Assembly: GCA_963844845.1 (NCBI GenBank)
Contig: CAWJPW010000011.1
Span: 186,001-250,000 of the forward strand
DNA: 64,000 bases
Reading direction: 5' to 3'
Source of the DNA: CAWJPW01 sp963844845
Lineage (GTDB): Bacteria; Acidobacteriota; Thermoanaerobaculia; Thermoanaerobaculales; Sulfomarinibacteraceae
Shown here piece after piece: positions 33,324 to 44,575 of this stretch. Each line of letters opens with the position of its first letter. Position 1 is the first letter of the stretch. The position numbers and the translations under genes were made by a program. The notes under the pieces are model-generated. The model was not told where the DNA came from and did no database searches. It saw only the letters and a list, made by a program, of their open reading frames with translations.

Positions 33324-36119
33324 ATGGTGCAACAACTTCGAGTGGTCGACCTCGCTCGCACAATGAGCATCACCCCGACCGAGCTGATCTTCAAGCTGCG
33401 GTCGATCGGCGTGAGCGTTTCGGGCGAGGAAGATACGCTCGATCTCGCGACGGTCCGGGCCATCATCACCGGCGAGACGCTGCAGAAGCGCCCGCGCGAG
33501 GTGATCGTCCGCACCGACACCGCCCCCGAGGAGACGCCGTCGTCCACCGCCCGTGACCGCCTCGCCAAGCGACGCCGCCGCCGCGTCATCAAGACTGAGC
33601 GCGAGATCCCGGAAGTGGCGGAGCGGCCGGCGAGCGAAGAGGTCGCCGAGGTGACAGAGCCGGCCGAGGCCGAGGAGGCCGTCACCGAGGCTGTGGAGAC
33701 CGAAGCTGTCGAGGCCGAGGCGGCGATCGCTGCCCCCGAGGAGGCCGAAGCCGCATCCGAGGCGACCGAGACCGAGGTCAGCGAGACCACCGAGGAGGGT
33801 GAGGAAGCCGAAGCGACCGCCGAAGCACCCGAGACCGACGAGGCGACCGCCGCCGCACAGGCACCCGCCGCCGCACCCGAGGCCGAGGGTGAGGCCGCCG
33901 CCGAAGAGACCGAGGAGGAGCTCAAGCCCGAGGTCGAGATTTCCGAGGAAGAGCTCACTGCTGCTCGCACCACGGGGACCGAGGAAGAGCCTCAGCGGGT
34001 TCGCCCGCGCCGCGCCCGGACGCCGGTGGAGCAGGGGCTGCGAGAGCTCTCCCCGGAGGAGATCAAGGAGCGCCTCAAGAGCCAGCGCGAGGCGGAGAAG
34101 AAGCGCAAGCAGCGCGGCCGCACTACCAGCCGCAAGGCCAAGTCGGCGGCGGACGCGAAAGAGATCCGCGACCTCCTGAACAAGTTCGAGGAGCAGAAGC
34201 TCAAGAGCCAGCAGGAGGGTGGCGCTCCGGCCCGACCGGCGAGGCGGCCGTTTCCACAGCGCACCGTGGGCAAGAAGCGCCGGCGCCGCGACGAGGGCGA
34301 GCGCACGCCGGGGCCGCCGCGGCCGACTCGCACCCTCCAGTTCAAGGACGGCGAGAGGCCGTCCGGGCCCATCATCCTGTCGGAGATGGTGACCGCCCGC
34401 GAGCTCGCCGAGAAGCTCAACGTCACCATCAAGGACCTCCTGGCGATGCTCATCCAGAAGGGCCTCATGGTCACCGCCAACCAGGCGCTGCCCCACGAAG
34501 TGGCCGAGCAGATCTGCGAGGACGTCGGCGTGGAGGCGATGGTCGCGTCGGCCGAGGAGGTCCTGGAGTACGAGCGGGAGGAAGCGCAGGAGGCGGTGGG
34601 ACCGCTGCTTCCGAGGCCGCCGGTCGTGACCGTGATGGGTCACGTCGACCACGGCAAAACCTCGCTACTGGACGCCATCCGCTCGACCCGGGTGGCCGAC
34701 CAGGAGGCCGGAGGGATCACGCAGCACATCGGCGCCTCGCGCATCACTGCCGAGGACGGCCGGTCCGTGGTGTTCATCGACACCCCCGGCCACGAGGCTT
34801 TCACCCAGATGCGTGCCCGCGGCGCCCAGGTCACAGACATTGTGGTCCTGGTGGTGGCTGCCGACGACGGGGTCATGCCCCAGACCATCGAGGCCATCAA
34901 TCACGCCCGCGCGGCCAACGTGCCCCTCATCGTGGCCGTGAACAAGATCGACAAGGCCAACGCCAACCCGGACCGCATCAAGCAGCAGCTCTCCGAGCAC
35001 GAGATTCTGGTGGAGGACTGGGGCGGCGACGTCCCGTCCGTGCCGGTCTCGGCCAAGAAGCACCAGGGCATCGGCGATCTGCTCGACATGATCCTGCTGG
35101 TGGCCGAGCTGCGTGACTTCAAGGCCTCGTCGGAGGGGCCGGGCCGCGGCGTCGTGCTCGAAGCGCGCAAGGAGAAGGGCCGCGGTATCGTCGCCACGGT
35201 GCTCATGCAACAGGGCACCCTGTCGGTGGGAGACTTCTTCTTCTGCGGGTCCACCTGGGGCCGGGTGAGAGCGATGATCGGCGACGCCGGCGAGCGCGTC
35301 GACACAGCGGGTCCAGCGGACCCGGTAGGGATCATGGGCTTCGACGAGATCCCGGGGGCCGGCGACCTGCTGCAGGCGGTGGAGAACGAAAACCGAGCCG
35401 TTGAGGTTGCCTCCTTCCGGCGCGAGCGTGAGAAGGAAGAGTCGCGGATGGCCTCACGTAAGGTCTCTCTCGAGAACCTCTTCGAGCACATCGCTACCGA
35501 CGAGGTCAAGGAGCTCCACGTGGTCGTCAAGGCCGACGTGCAAGGCTCCGTGGAGGTACTGCGCGACACCCTCACCAACCTCTCCACCGAGAAGGTCAAG
35601 ATCAACGTACTGCACGGCTCGGTGGGCGCGGTGACCACCAACGACGTGATGCTGGCCTCGGCCTCTGACGCCATCATCATCGGCTTCAACGTCCGCCCCG
35701 AGCGCACCGCGCGCGCGCTCGGCGAGGACGAGCAGGTGGACGTCCGGCTCTACACCGTGATCTACAACCTCATCGACGACGTGAAGAAGGCGATGGTCGG
35801 CCTCCTCGAGCCCATCTACAAGGAAGAGGACCTCGGCCAGGCAGAGGTCCGCGAGGTCTTCCGCGTGCCTAAGATCGGCGCCATCGCCGGTTGTCACGTC
35901 GTCAGCGGCGTCATCCCGCGAACCGCCAAGGTCCGCCTCCTGCGCGACAACGTGGTGGTACACGAAGGTGCCATCGCCTCGCTCAAACGCTTCAAGGAGG
36001 ACGCCGCGGAGGTTCGCCAGGGCTTCGAGTGCGGCATCGGCCTCGAGCGTTTCCAGGACATCAAGGAAGGCGACGTGATCGAGGCGTACAAGGTTGTGGA
36101 GGTGGCTCCCGAGCTGTAG
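33324..36119 (+). CDS. infB: Translation initiation factor IF-2
   Basis: 931 residues. GTPase that brings initiator tRNA to the 30S subunit. N-terminal IF2_N at 1-50. A long very acidic Glu/Ala-rich linker (about 100-215) and a basic segment follow, then a second IF2_N at about 350-400 (MVTARELAEKLNVTIKDLLA). The GTPase domain has VTVMGHVDHGKTSLLD (about 435-450), FIDTPGHEAFTQM and VAVNKIDKANANP. Domains II-IV follow, ending with the fMet-tRNA binding domain (GFECGIGLERFQDIKEGDVI). The ATG at 33324 comes six bases after the nusA stop. Confidence 0.98.
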   Translation: MVQQLRVVDLARTMSITPTELIFKLRSIGVSVSGEEDTLDLATVRAIITGETLQKRPREVIVRTDTAPEETPSSTARDRLAKRRRRRVIKTEREIPEVAERPASEEVAEVTEPAEAEEAVTEAVETEAVEAEAAIAAPEEAEAASEATETEVSETTEEGEEAEATAEAPETDEATAAAQAPAAAPEAEGEAAAEETEEELKPEVEISEEELTAARTTGTEEEPQRVRPRRARTPVEQGLRELSPEEIKERLKSQREAEKKRKQRGRTTSRKAKSAADAKEIRDLLNKFEEQKLKSQQEGGAPARPARRPFPQRTVGKKRRRRDEGERTPGPPRPTRTLQFKDGERPSGPIILSEMVTARELAEKLNVTIKDLLAMLIQKGLMVTANQALPHEVAEQICEDVGVEAMVASAEEVLEYEREEAQEAVGPLLPRPPVVTVMGHVDHGKTSLLDAIRSTRVADQEAGGITQHIGASRITAEDGRSVVFIDTPGHEAFTQMRARGAQVTDIVVLVVAADDGVMPQTIEAINHARAANVPLIVAVNKIDKANANPDRIKQQLSEHEILVEDWGGDVPSVPVSAKKHQGIGDLLDMILLVAELRDFKASSEGPGRGVVLEARKEKGRGIVATVLMQQGTLSVGDFFFCGSTWGRVRAMIGDAGERVDTAGPADPVGIMGFDEIPGAGDLLQAVENENRAVEVASFRREREKEESRMASRKVSLENLFEHIATDEVKELHVVVKADVQGSVEVLRDTLTNLSTEKVKINVLHGSVGAVTTNDVMLASASDAIIIGFNVRPERTARALGEDEQVDVRLYTVIYNLIDDVKKAMVGLLEPIYKEEDLGQAEVREVFRVPKIGAIAGCHVVSGVIPRTAKVRLLRDNVVVHEGAIASLKRFKEDAAEVRQGFECGIGLERFQDIKEGDVIEAYKVVEVAPEL

Positions 36120-36126
36120 CCCGCCC

Positions 36127-36432
36127 ATGACCGATGAAAACAACCTTTACGTGGGAGTCGCGCGGCTCGTGCTTCACATTCCTGAGGCGCGCAGCCTCAA
36201 GGAAAAGCGCAGCGCCGTGCGTTCCCTGGTGGACCGCCTCAAGAGCCGACACCGGGTGCTGGTGCTGGAGGTGGGTGGCCAGGACCTGCATCAGCGCGCC
36301 ACCGTAGCGGTGTGCGCAATGTCCACCGACCGGGTGGACCTGGAGGCCCGTCTCCAACGCGTCTCGCACACGGTGGACGAGAGCTGGAGTGGCCACATCC
36401 TCGACTGGGAAGTGGAGCTGTTCGAGCCGTGA
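36127..36432 (+). CDS. DUF503 (YlxP-like) protein
   Basis: 101 residues. Family found between infB and rbfA in many bacteria; thought to help ribosome assembly or RNA processing but not well characterised. Typical N-terminus VGVARLVLHIPEARSLKEKR SAV, then SRHRVLVLEVGGQDLHQRAT. The ATG at 36127 is 7 bases after the infB stop. Position in the operon fits the family exactly. Confidence 0.88.
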   Translation: MTDENNLYVGVARLVLHIPEARSLKEKRSAVRSLVDRLKSRHRVLVLEVGGQDLHQRATVAVCAMSTDRVDLEARLQRVSHTVDESWSGHILDWEVELFEP

Positions 36433-36505
36433 TGCGACGCCCGAGGTTCGGCGGTGCCGCGGGGTTCAGCGGGGGGCCGCCACCGGCCCGGAGAGGAAGG
36501 ATACG

Positions 36506-36934
36506 ATGACCCGACGTGCAAGCCCAAGGAACGCCCGCCTCGAGGAGGCGATCCGCGCGACGCTGGCGGAGCTGCTGCTCCTGGAGGTCAACGACCCCCG
36601 CCTCGACGGGGTGACGATCTCGACGGTGAAGCTCTCCGGCGACCGCTCCCTCGCACGGGTGTACTTCTCTGTGCTCGGCGACACCGAACGCGAGCGCCAG
36701 GCTGCCGACGCGTTCTCTGCCGCGGGCGCCTTCCTGCGGCGCGAGCTGGGCCATCGAATGCGCCTGCGCATGGTGCCCGAGCTGCACTTCGCGCGGGACA
36801 CCTCGTACGAGTACGGCGACCACATGGAGAGGGTCTTCGAACGCATGCGCGAGGAGGGGCAGCTGCCCGCAGCGCAAGCATCCGCGCCGGCCAACCCGAC
36901 CACCGACGACAGCGACGAGGAGAAGGAGCAGTGA
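36506..36934 (+). CDS. rbfA: 30S ribosome-binding factor RbfA
   Basis: 142 residues. Cold-shock 30S maturation factor with a KH-like fold. Family segments RLEEAIRATLAELLLLEVND PR, VTISTVKLSGDRSLARVYFS, and FLRRELGHRMRLRMVPELHF with DTSYEYGDHMERVF. An extra acidic tail (TTDDSDEEKEQ). The ATG has GAGGAAGG upstream, and the 73 bases since DUF503 hold nothing else. Its stop overlaps the GTG start of the next gene. Confidence 0.95.
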   Translation: MTRRASPRNARLEEAIRATLAELLLLEVNDPRLDGVTISTVKLSGDRSLARVYFSVLGDTERERQAADAFSAAGAFLRRELGHRMRLRMVPELHFARDTSYEYGDHMERVFERMREEGQLPAAQASAPANPTTDDSDEEKEQ

Positions 36935-37902
36935 GTGCCGACGCCGCAGTCGCGGCGCTCCGCGGGGCCTCGCGGGTCCTCATCACATCGCACGCCAGCC
37001 CCGACGGTGACGCGATCGGCTCCGAGCTGGCTCTCGCAGAGCTCGCAGAAGCCCTGGGCTGCAGCGTCGTCGTGGCCAACCACGACCAGGCCCCGTCGAA
37101 TCTCACGGAGCTCCCCGGCCTCCAGCGCATCCACGTCGGCCCCCAGCTGCCTACCGGGTTTCCGGAACGGTTCGACCTGGTGGCCGTGCTCGAGTGCCCG
37201 GGCCTCGACCGTCCCGGGCTCGAAGGCCTCGACCGCCTTCCCATCCTCAACCTGGACCATCACAAGGCCAACGAGGGCTACGGCCGCGTCAACTGGGTCG
37301 ACGAGGAGGCCCCCGCAGTTGGTGAGATGGTGTGGCGGATGTTCGCGACCGCCGGTGTCCGGCCCTCCCCCGCCGCCGCCACAAACATGATGGTGGCGCT
37401 CACCACCGACACCGGCGACTTCCGCTACGACAATGCCACCCCGCGTGCCTTCCGCGCCGCCGCCGAGATGGTCGCGGCCGGGGCCCGGCCGCCGGAGATC
37501 GCCGATTGGGTCCATGCCGGCCGCTCCGCTGCATCGGTCCGCCTCCTCGGTGAGGCTCTTGCCACCCTCGGCCTGAGCGCCAAGGGCCGGCTTGCGGTGA
37601 TCCACGTGGACGCCGAGGCCTTCCGCCGCGCCGGCGCTTCGCCCGCCGACACCGAGGATATCGTTAACCTGCCCCGCAGCATCGCGGGCGTCCGCGTGGT
37701 CGCCTTTCTCAAGCAGTGGCAGGCAGGGACCGTGCGGGTGAGCCTGCGCTCCCGCGGCGACGTCGACGTCCGGGCTGTGGCCGCCGAGCACGGCGGCGGC
37801 GGCCATACCAACGCCGCCGGATGCACAGTCCGGGGCGACCTGGCGGCGGTACGCGAGGGGCTCGAGACTCGCCTCGAGCAGCTTCTGGGGGAGGCCTCGT
37901 GA
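36931..37902 (+). CDS. nrnA: DHH/DHHA1 phosphoesterase NrnA-like (oligoribonuclease / pAp phosphatase)
   Basis: 323 residues, GTG start overlapping the rbfA stop (GTGA) behind GAGAAGGAG. DHH motifs: ITSHASPDGDAIGSELALAE, ILNLDHHKANEGYGRVNWVD, VALTTDTGDFRYDN; the DHHA1 domain has AAEHGGGGHTNAAGCTV. Family members degrade short RNAs to mononucleotides and dephosphorylate pAp. Its place among ribosome and RNA genes fits that role. The truB start overlaps its stop. Confidence 0.92.
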   Translation: MSADAAVAALRGASRVLITSHASPDGDAIGSELALAELAEALGCSVVVANHDQAPSNLTELPGLQRIHVGPQLPTGFPERFDLVAVLECPGLDRPGLEGLDRLPILNLDHHKANEGYGRVNWVDEEAPAVGEMVWRMFATAGVRPSPAAATNMMVALTTDTGDFRYDNATPRAFRAAAEMVAAGARPPEIADWVHAGRSAASVRLLGEALATLGLSAKGRLAVIHVDAEAFRRAGASPADTEDIVNLPRSIAGVRVVAFLKQWQAGTVRVSLRSRGDVDVRAVAAEHGGGGHTNAAGCTVRGDLAAVREGLETRLEQLLGEAS

Positions 37903-38852
37903 GCCGCCGCAAACCGTCGCGCTGGCACGGCCTGCTGCCCGTCCGCAAGGTTGCTGGGCCGACCTCCCACGATGTCGTCGACATGGCGCGCAAGGCGCTG
38001 GGGGAAAGGCGCATCGGGCACACCGGCACCCTCGACCCCATGGCCGAAGGCCTGCTGCTGCTGTGCGTCGGTCAGGCCACCCGCGTGCAGCAGTACCTCC
38101 TGGGCTGGGACAAGACCTACCGCGGCCTCATCCGCCTCGGTCAGGCCACCACGACCTACGACCGCGAAGGCGAGGCAATGGAGCCGAGCGGGCCCACACC
38201 CGCCCTCGAGCGAGCCGACCTGGCCGAGCTGGAGGCGCTGTTCACCGGCGAGATCGAGCAGACCCCGCCGCCTTACTCGGCGAAGAAGGTGGGCGGCAAG
38301 AAGCTCTACGAGCTGGCCCGTTCGGGCGAGCCCGTGGAGGTGGGCCCCAAGCAGGTCCAGGTGCACGATCTCTCCCTGAGGACCGCCGGCGAGGGGCTCC
38401 TCGCTTTCGAGGTGCGCACCTCGTCCGGCTTCTACGTCCGCTCGCTTGCCCACGACCTCGGCCGTCACCTCGGCTGCGGGGCCCACCTCGAGCTCCTGGA
38501 GCGGACCCGCATCGGCCCCTACGACATGGAAGGGGCACTGCCCCAGGAGACCCTGAGGAGCAGCACCGCCGAGGAGATCATGGCAAGCCCCGCCTGGCGG
38601 CCGCTGACCCAGATCAGGCTCCCCTTCGCCACCGTTGTGCTCAATCCCGGGGCCGAGGACCGCTTCGTCCACGGCCAGGAGGTGGTTATTTTGCGCGGCG
38701 TCGGCGAGCCCCTCACCACGGATCAGCTGGTGGCCGTGCGCAGCCAGAGCGAGCGCCTGCTGGGTATCGGCAGCGTGCACGCCGTGCTGGCGCGGGGACG
38801 CACGGTGTGCGTGCGGCCGACGATGGTCCTGCGCAGCGCCCACGAGCGTTGA
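37899..38852 (+). CDS. truB: tRNA pseudouridine(55) synthase TruB
   Basis: 317 residues, GTG start overlapping the nrnA stop. Makes pseudouridine 55 in the T-loop of tRNAs. Motifs: LLPVRKVAGPTSHDVVDMAR, the catalytic-Asp segment GHTGTLDPMAEGLLLLCVGQ, KTYRGLIRLGQATTTYDREG, PPYSAKKVGGKKLYELAR, and TSSGFYVRSLAHDLGRHLGC. A C-terminal PUA-like domain follows from about residue 240. Conserved position before rpsO. Confidence 0.95.
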   Translation: MSRRKPSRWHGLLPVRKVAGPTSHDVVDMARKALGERRIGHTGTLDPMAEGLLLLCVGQATRVQQYLLGWDKTYRGLIRLGQATTTYDREGEAMEPSGPTPALERADLAELEALFTGEIEQTPPPYSAKKVGGKKLYELARSGEPVEVGPKQVQVHDLSLRTAGEGLLAFEVRTSSGFYVRSLAHDLGRHLGCGAHLELLERTRIGPYDMEGALPQETLRSSTAEEIMASPAWRPLTQIRLPFATVVLNPGAEDRFVHGQEVVILRGVGEPLTTDQLVAVRSQSERLLGIGSVHAVLARGRTVCVRPTMVLRSAHER

Positions 38853-38868
38853 CGGGATGGGGAAGACA

Positions 38869-38897
38869 TTGCCATAACGACTGCTTCTTGGTAACGT
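38869..38897 (+). promoter_or_regulatory. Internal promoter candidate before rpsO
   Basis: TTGCCA (38869-38874), 17 bases, TAACGT (38892-38897) in the 104-base gap between truB and rpsO. The -35 is good, the -10 weak. A separate rpsO-pnp promoter is usual in bacteria. Confidence 0.35.
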
Positions 38898-38956
38898 ACT
38901 GCTGCCTCTTCGCCACCGGAGGCTTATCGAGTTGGAGCTGATTCGGAGGATAGAAC

Positions 38957-39226
38957 GTGAGTCACTTTGACGCTCGCAAGAACGATATTATCGAGGAGTT
39001 CCGGACCCACGGTTCGGATACCGGCTCGCCCGAGGTACAGATCGCGCTGCTGACCCGCCGCATCGAGTTCCTCACCGAGCATTTCAAGACCTTCAAGAAG
39101 GACTTCCACTCCCGCCGCGGCCTGCTGCGCCTGGTGGGACGACGTCGCCGCCTGCTCGACTACCTGCGGCGCAAGGACATCATCCGCTACCGCCAGCTCG
39201 TCGAGCGCCTCGGCCTGCGCGGTTGA
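38957..39226 (+). CDS. rpsO: 30S ribosomal protein S15
   Basis: 89 residues, the universal S15 length, GTG start with GGAGGATAGAAC upstream. Conserved segments: HGSDTGSPEVQIALLTRRIE, LTEHFKTFKKDFHSRRGLL, VGRRRRLLDYLRRKD. Binds 16S rRNA centrally. Followed 14 bases later by pnp, the classic rpsO-pnp pair. Confidence 0.97.
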   Translation: MSHFDARKNDIIEEFRTHGSDTGSPEVQIALLTRRIEFLTEHFKTFKKDFHSRRGLLRLVGRRRRLLDYLRRKDIIRYRQLVERLGLRG

Positions 39227-39240
39227 AGGGCCGGCATACG

Positions 39241-41466
<2,226 letters not shown>

Positions 41467-41490
41467 CCCGCGCGCCACACGATCGACGCA

Positions 41491-42417
41491 TCAACGGCCG
41501 GCCTCGCGCCGGCCTTTTCCTTGTGTCGCCCGGCCGTCGGACCGCTCCACCTCCGCGCACGCCGCCGCCCGCAAGAAATCCAGCGCCTCCTGGTCCCACG
41601 TCACCTCATCGTCGCTCTTGGGCGTCTCGATGACCATGGGCGTGCAGGCCAGGCGTGGATCCCGGACCATCCGCGCGAACGTGCGGTAGCCGAGGAGGCC
41701 GTGGCCGATCTGAGCGTGGCGGTCGCGGTTCGAGCCCAGCGCCATCTCGGTGTCGTTGAGGTGCACGAGATCCGGCGCGGCGCGACCGGTCTCCGCCCGG
41801 AAGGAGTCCCAGACGTCCTCCCAACCCTCTGTGCTCACCAGGTCGACGCCCGCGGCCCACAGGTGGGCAGTGTCCCAGCACACCCCGACCCGCTCGTCCG
41901 GGAGCTCCGCCAGCATCGCCGCCAGCTCGCCGAAGCTCCCTCCCATCGTCGTCCCAGCCCCGGCAGTGACCTCCAGGAGCAGCCGCGGCCCCGGCGTTGA
42001 CGCCTCCAGCGCCGCCCGAGCCCCCGCCACGGCCCGCCGGATGCCCTCCGCCGCGCCCGCCCCGCCGTGCGCACCCGGATGGAGCACAACGCCCGCCAGG
42101 GCCAGCGCGTGGGCCCGGTTCAGCTGGTCCGCAAGCGCCGCCACGCACCGCTGCCGCAGTGCCGCGTCGCCGGACGCGGGGTTGAGAAGGTAGGGAGCGT
42201 GGGCGAAGCAGCGGCCGACCAGCCCCGCCGCCGCCGCAGCTTTGCAAAACCGCGCCACTACCCCCTCGGTGAGCGCCGGCGCGCGCCAGCGCCCGGGCGC
42301 CTGGGTGAAAAGCTGCAGCGCCGTACAGTCGAGCTCTACCGCGCGCTCCACCGCGCGCCACACACCCCCAGCGGCGGAAAGGTGGGCCCCGATGGGTGGG
42401 ATCGCCGACGAGTCCAT
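41491..42417 (-). CDS. nfo: Deoxyribonuclease IV (AP endonuclease, Nfo)
   Basis: 308 residues, close to the usual 285 plus a tail. Cuts DNA at abasic sites in base excision repair. TIM-barrel with three zinc ions; segments IGAHLSAAGGVWRAVERAVE, VVLHPGAHGG, LLLEVTAGAGTTMGGSFGEL, VGVCWDTAHLWAAGVDLVST, LVHLNDTEMALGSNRDRHAQ IGHG. The final residues (GKGRREAGR) are encoded by the pnp terminator hairpin. Convergent with pnp and divergent from the acyl-CoA dehydrogenase. Confidence 0.93.
   Translation of the reverse strand: MDSSAIPPIGAHLSAAGGVWRAVERAVELDCTALQLFTQAPGRWRAPALTEGVVARFCKAAAAAGLVGRCFAHAPYLLNPASGDAALRQRCVAALADQLNRAHALALAGVVLHPGAHGGAGAAEGIRRAVAGARAALEASTPGPRLLLEVTAGAGTTMGGSFGELAAMLAELPDERVGVCWDTAHLWAAGVDLVSTEGWEDVWDSFRAETGRAAPDLVHLNDTEMALGSNRDRHAQIGHGLLGYRTFARMVRDPRLACTPMVIETPKSDDEVTWDQEALDFLRAAACAEVERSDGRATQGKGRREAGR
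41496..41518 (+). terminator. Intrinsic terminator of the pnp operon
   Basis: GGCCGGC (41496-41502) / GCCGGCC (41508-41514), 5-base loop, TTTT. It lies inside the 3' end of the convergent nfo gene, so its sequence is also coding. Preceded by AA on the left, it could pair slightly further. Confidence 0.75.
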
Positions 42418-42499
42418 GCCCGTAGAGATTGCGGTGACGGGTGGCGGGATTCCCGTCCGCGAGAACCACTCTCAAATGAGACGAACCGGCTCCTGAGGC

Positions 42500-42545
42500 T
42501 TGCATTCTCCCCCCCTTCCGTGGAAAATGAATGAGTGTTCATTCA
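42500..42545 (+). promoter_or_regulatory. Promoter with FadR-like operator of the acyl-CoA dehydrogenase
   Basis: TTGCAT (42500-42505), 17 bases, GAAAAT (42523-42528). From 42528 to 42545 lies the perfect 18-base palindrome TGAATGA-GTGT-TCATTCA over the transcription start. This matches the TGAATGA-N4-TCATTCA operator of TetR-type FadR repressors of beta-oxidation, as described in Bacillus. Repression lifted by long-chain acyl-CoA is the expected logic. No TetR gene lies in this window. Confidence 0.75.
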
Positions 42546-42581
42546 GGTCAACGACCCGCCCGAGGGAAAAGGAGGAAAACC

Positions 42582-44423
42582 GTGGAGTACAAGGTCGATT
42601 TACGTGACGTGAAGTTCCAGCTTTTCGAGTGGCTCCCCACCGACAAGCTGCTCGAGGCAGAGCGCTTCGGGGAGTGGGACCGCTCGAGCGTCGAGATGGT
42701 CCTCGAGGAGGCCCTCAAGATCGCTCAGGAGCAGCTCGCCACAACCAACGAGGACGGTGACCGCGTCGGCGCCCAGTGGAACGACGGCGCCGTCACCATG
42801 CCGGACTCGTTCAAGCCGGCGTACGACACGGTGTGCGAGGGAGGCTGGGTCGGGCTCATCAACAACCCCGAGTTCGGCGGCATGGGACTGCCGGACGTCG
42901 TGGGCACCGCCGTCAACGAGTTCTTCTTCGGCTCGAACATGTCGCTCTTCCTCACCGTGCTCCTCACTCGCGGCGCCGCATACCTCATCGAGAAGTTCGG
43001 CACCGAGGAGCTGCAGAAGACCTACTGCGAGCGCATGTACACCGGGGAGTGGGCGGGCACGATGTGCCTCACCGAGTCCCAGGCCGGCTCGGACGTGGGA
43101 GCATCGAAGGCCAAGGCTGTGAAGCAGGCCGACGGCAGCTACCTCGTCTCCGGCGAGAAGATCTTCATCACCTCGGGCGACCAGAACCTCACGGAGAACA
43201 TTGTCCACCTCGTCCTCGCCCGCACGCCCGACGCCCCGACCGGCACCAAGGGGCTGTCGCTCTTCGTCATCCCCAAGGTCCGCGTGAACGCCGACGGCTC
43301 CGCCGGCGAGAGCAACGACGTCTACTGCGCCGGCATTGAGGAGAAGCTCGGGATCCACGGGTCCCCCACCTGCTCGCTGGTGTTCGGTCAGAACGACGGC
43401 TGCCAGGCCTTCCTCCTCGGCGAGGAGAACCAGGGCATGCGCCTGATGTTCTACATGATGAACGCCGCCCGCATCGAGGTGGGGCTGCAGGGCGAGGCCC
43501 TCGCCGGCGCCGCCCACCAGGCCGCGACGTCGTACGCCCGTGAGCGCCTGCAGGGGCGCCACTGGACCAAGCTCATGGACCGCGACGCCCCCTCGGTGCC
43601 GATCATCGAGCACCCCGACGTGCGCCGCATGCTCATGACGTCCAAGGCCTACGTGGAGGCCATGCGGGCCCTGCTGCTCCAGACCTCCTACTACATCGAC
43701 ATGACTCACGTCGCCGAGGGCGACGAGCAGGAGCGCTTCCAGTCCTACGTCGAGGTCCTCACCCCCATCTGCAAAGCGTGGGCCTCCGAATGGGGCTTCC
43801 GCGTCACCGACTGGTGCCTGCAGGTGTACGGCGGCTACGGCTACACCCGTGAGTACCCGGCGGAGCAGTACATGCGCGACGCCAAGATCGCCTCCATCTA
43901 CGAGGGCACCAACGGCATCCAGGCCCTCGACCTGGTGGGCCGCAAGCTTCCGGCCAAGGGCGGCAAGCCCATTCGCGAGCTGCTGGGCAAGGCGGAGGCG
44001 ACATTCAAGGCGCTCAAGAGCGACGAGACCTTCATGGAGCCGGCGTGGATGCTCGGCGCCGCCCTGAAGACGATCGAGGACATCACCAAGGGCCTCACCA
44101 AGCGCCCCGACGCCATGCTGGTCATGATGCTCGACGCCACCCACTTCCTCGACATGATCGGCACCATCCTCGGCGCCCACTTCCTCCTCGACCAGGCGAT
44201 CCTGGCGCGCGAGAAGCTCACCGAGCTCCTCGCCAGCAAGGGGATCGCGGCCGACGACAAGGACGCGTACGGCAAGCTCCTCCAGGACGACCCCGACGCC
44301 GCCTTCTACCACAACAAGATCCAGACAGCCCTGCACTTCGCCTACCGCGCCCTGCCCACGGTCACCGCCCAGGGAGTGGCGATCCGGGCTGGCGAGAAGG
44401 CTCCCATGGACGCGGTTCTGTAG
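42582..44423 (+). CDS. Acyl-CoA dehydrogenase, large (about 600-residue) type
   Basis: 613 residues, GTG start set by AAAAGGAGGAAAACC. Flavoenzyme for the first step of beta-oxidation. N-terminal AcylCoA_DH_N-like segment (YKVDLRDVKFQLFEWLPTDK), FAD/substrate segments MCLTESQAGSDVGASKAKAV and VSGEKIFITSGDQNL, the helical C-terminal core with QVYGGYGYTREYPAEQYMRD and the catalytic-Glu segment ASIYEGTNGIQALDLVGRKL, then the extra C-terminal domain of this subgroup. Single gene between a FadR-like operator and a strong terminator, so probably a fatty-acid-induced monocistronic unit. Confidence 0.93.
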   Translation: MEYKVDLRDVKFQLFEWLPTDKLLEAERFGEWDRSSVEMVLEEALKIAQEQLATTNEDGDRVGAQWNDGAVTMPDSFKPAYDTVCEGGWVGLINNPEFGGMGLPDVVGTAVNEFFFGSNMSLFLTVLLTRGAAYLIEKFGTEELQKTYCERMYTGEWAGTMCLTESQAGSDVGASKAKAVKQADGSYLVSGEKIFITSGDQNLTENIVHLVLARTPDAPTGTKGLSLFVIPKVRVNADGSAGESNDVYCAGIEEKLGIHGSPTCSLVFGQNDGCQAFLLGEENQGMRLMFYMMNAARIEVGLQGEALAGAAHQAATSYARERLQGRHWTKLMDRDAPSVPIIEHPDVRRMLMTSKAYVEAMRALLLQTSYYIDMTHVAEGDEQERFQSYVEVLTPICKAWASEWGFRVTDWCLQVYGGYGYTREYPAEQYMRDAKIASIYEGTNGIQALDLVGRKLPAKGGKPIRELLGKAEATFKALKSDETFMEPAWMLGAALKTIEDITKGLTKRPDAMLVMMLDATHFLDMIGTILGAHFLLDQAILAREKLTELLASKGIAADDKDAYGKLLQDDPDAAFYHNKIQTALHFAYRALPTVTAQGVAIRAGEKAPMDAVL

Positions 44424-44446
44424 GCCTCACCCAGCACCGATACACA

Positions 44447-44473
44447 AAGCCCCGCCGCACCGCGGCGGGGCTT
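44447..44473 (+). terminator. Intrinsic terminator after acyl-CoA dehydrogenase
   Basis: Perfect 12-bp stem AAGCCCCGCCGC / GCGGCGGGGCTT with a 3-base loop, followed by GTTT. It can also serve the convergent aldolase gene, being preceded by AA on the complementary side. Confidence 0.75.
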
Positions 44474-44575
44474 GTTTCGTCGATTGCACCGCGCCCGCTG
44501 CAGACTAAGCGGACCCGGTCCCGGTCAGCGGTCCCGGCGGCCCCTCTCATGTCCGCTGCGGACCCGACGTCGCCG

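Noticed and set aside
32934..34652. 572-codon minus-strand open frame opposite nusA/infB
   Set aside because: Complement of the Glu/Ala-rich IF-2 linker gives Leu/Gly repeats; no family motif and the plus strand is certain.
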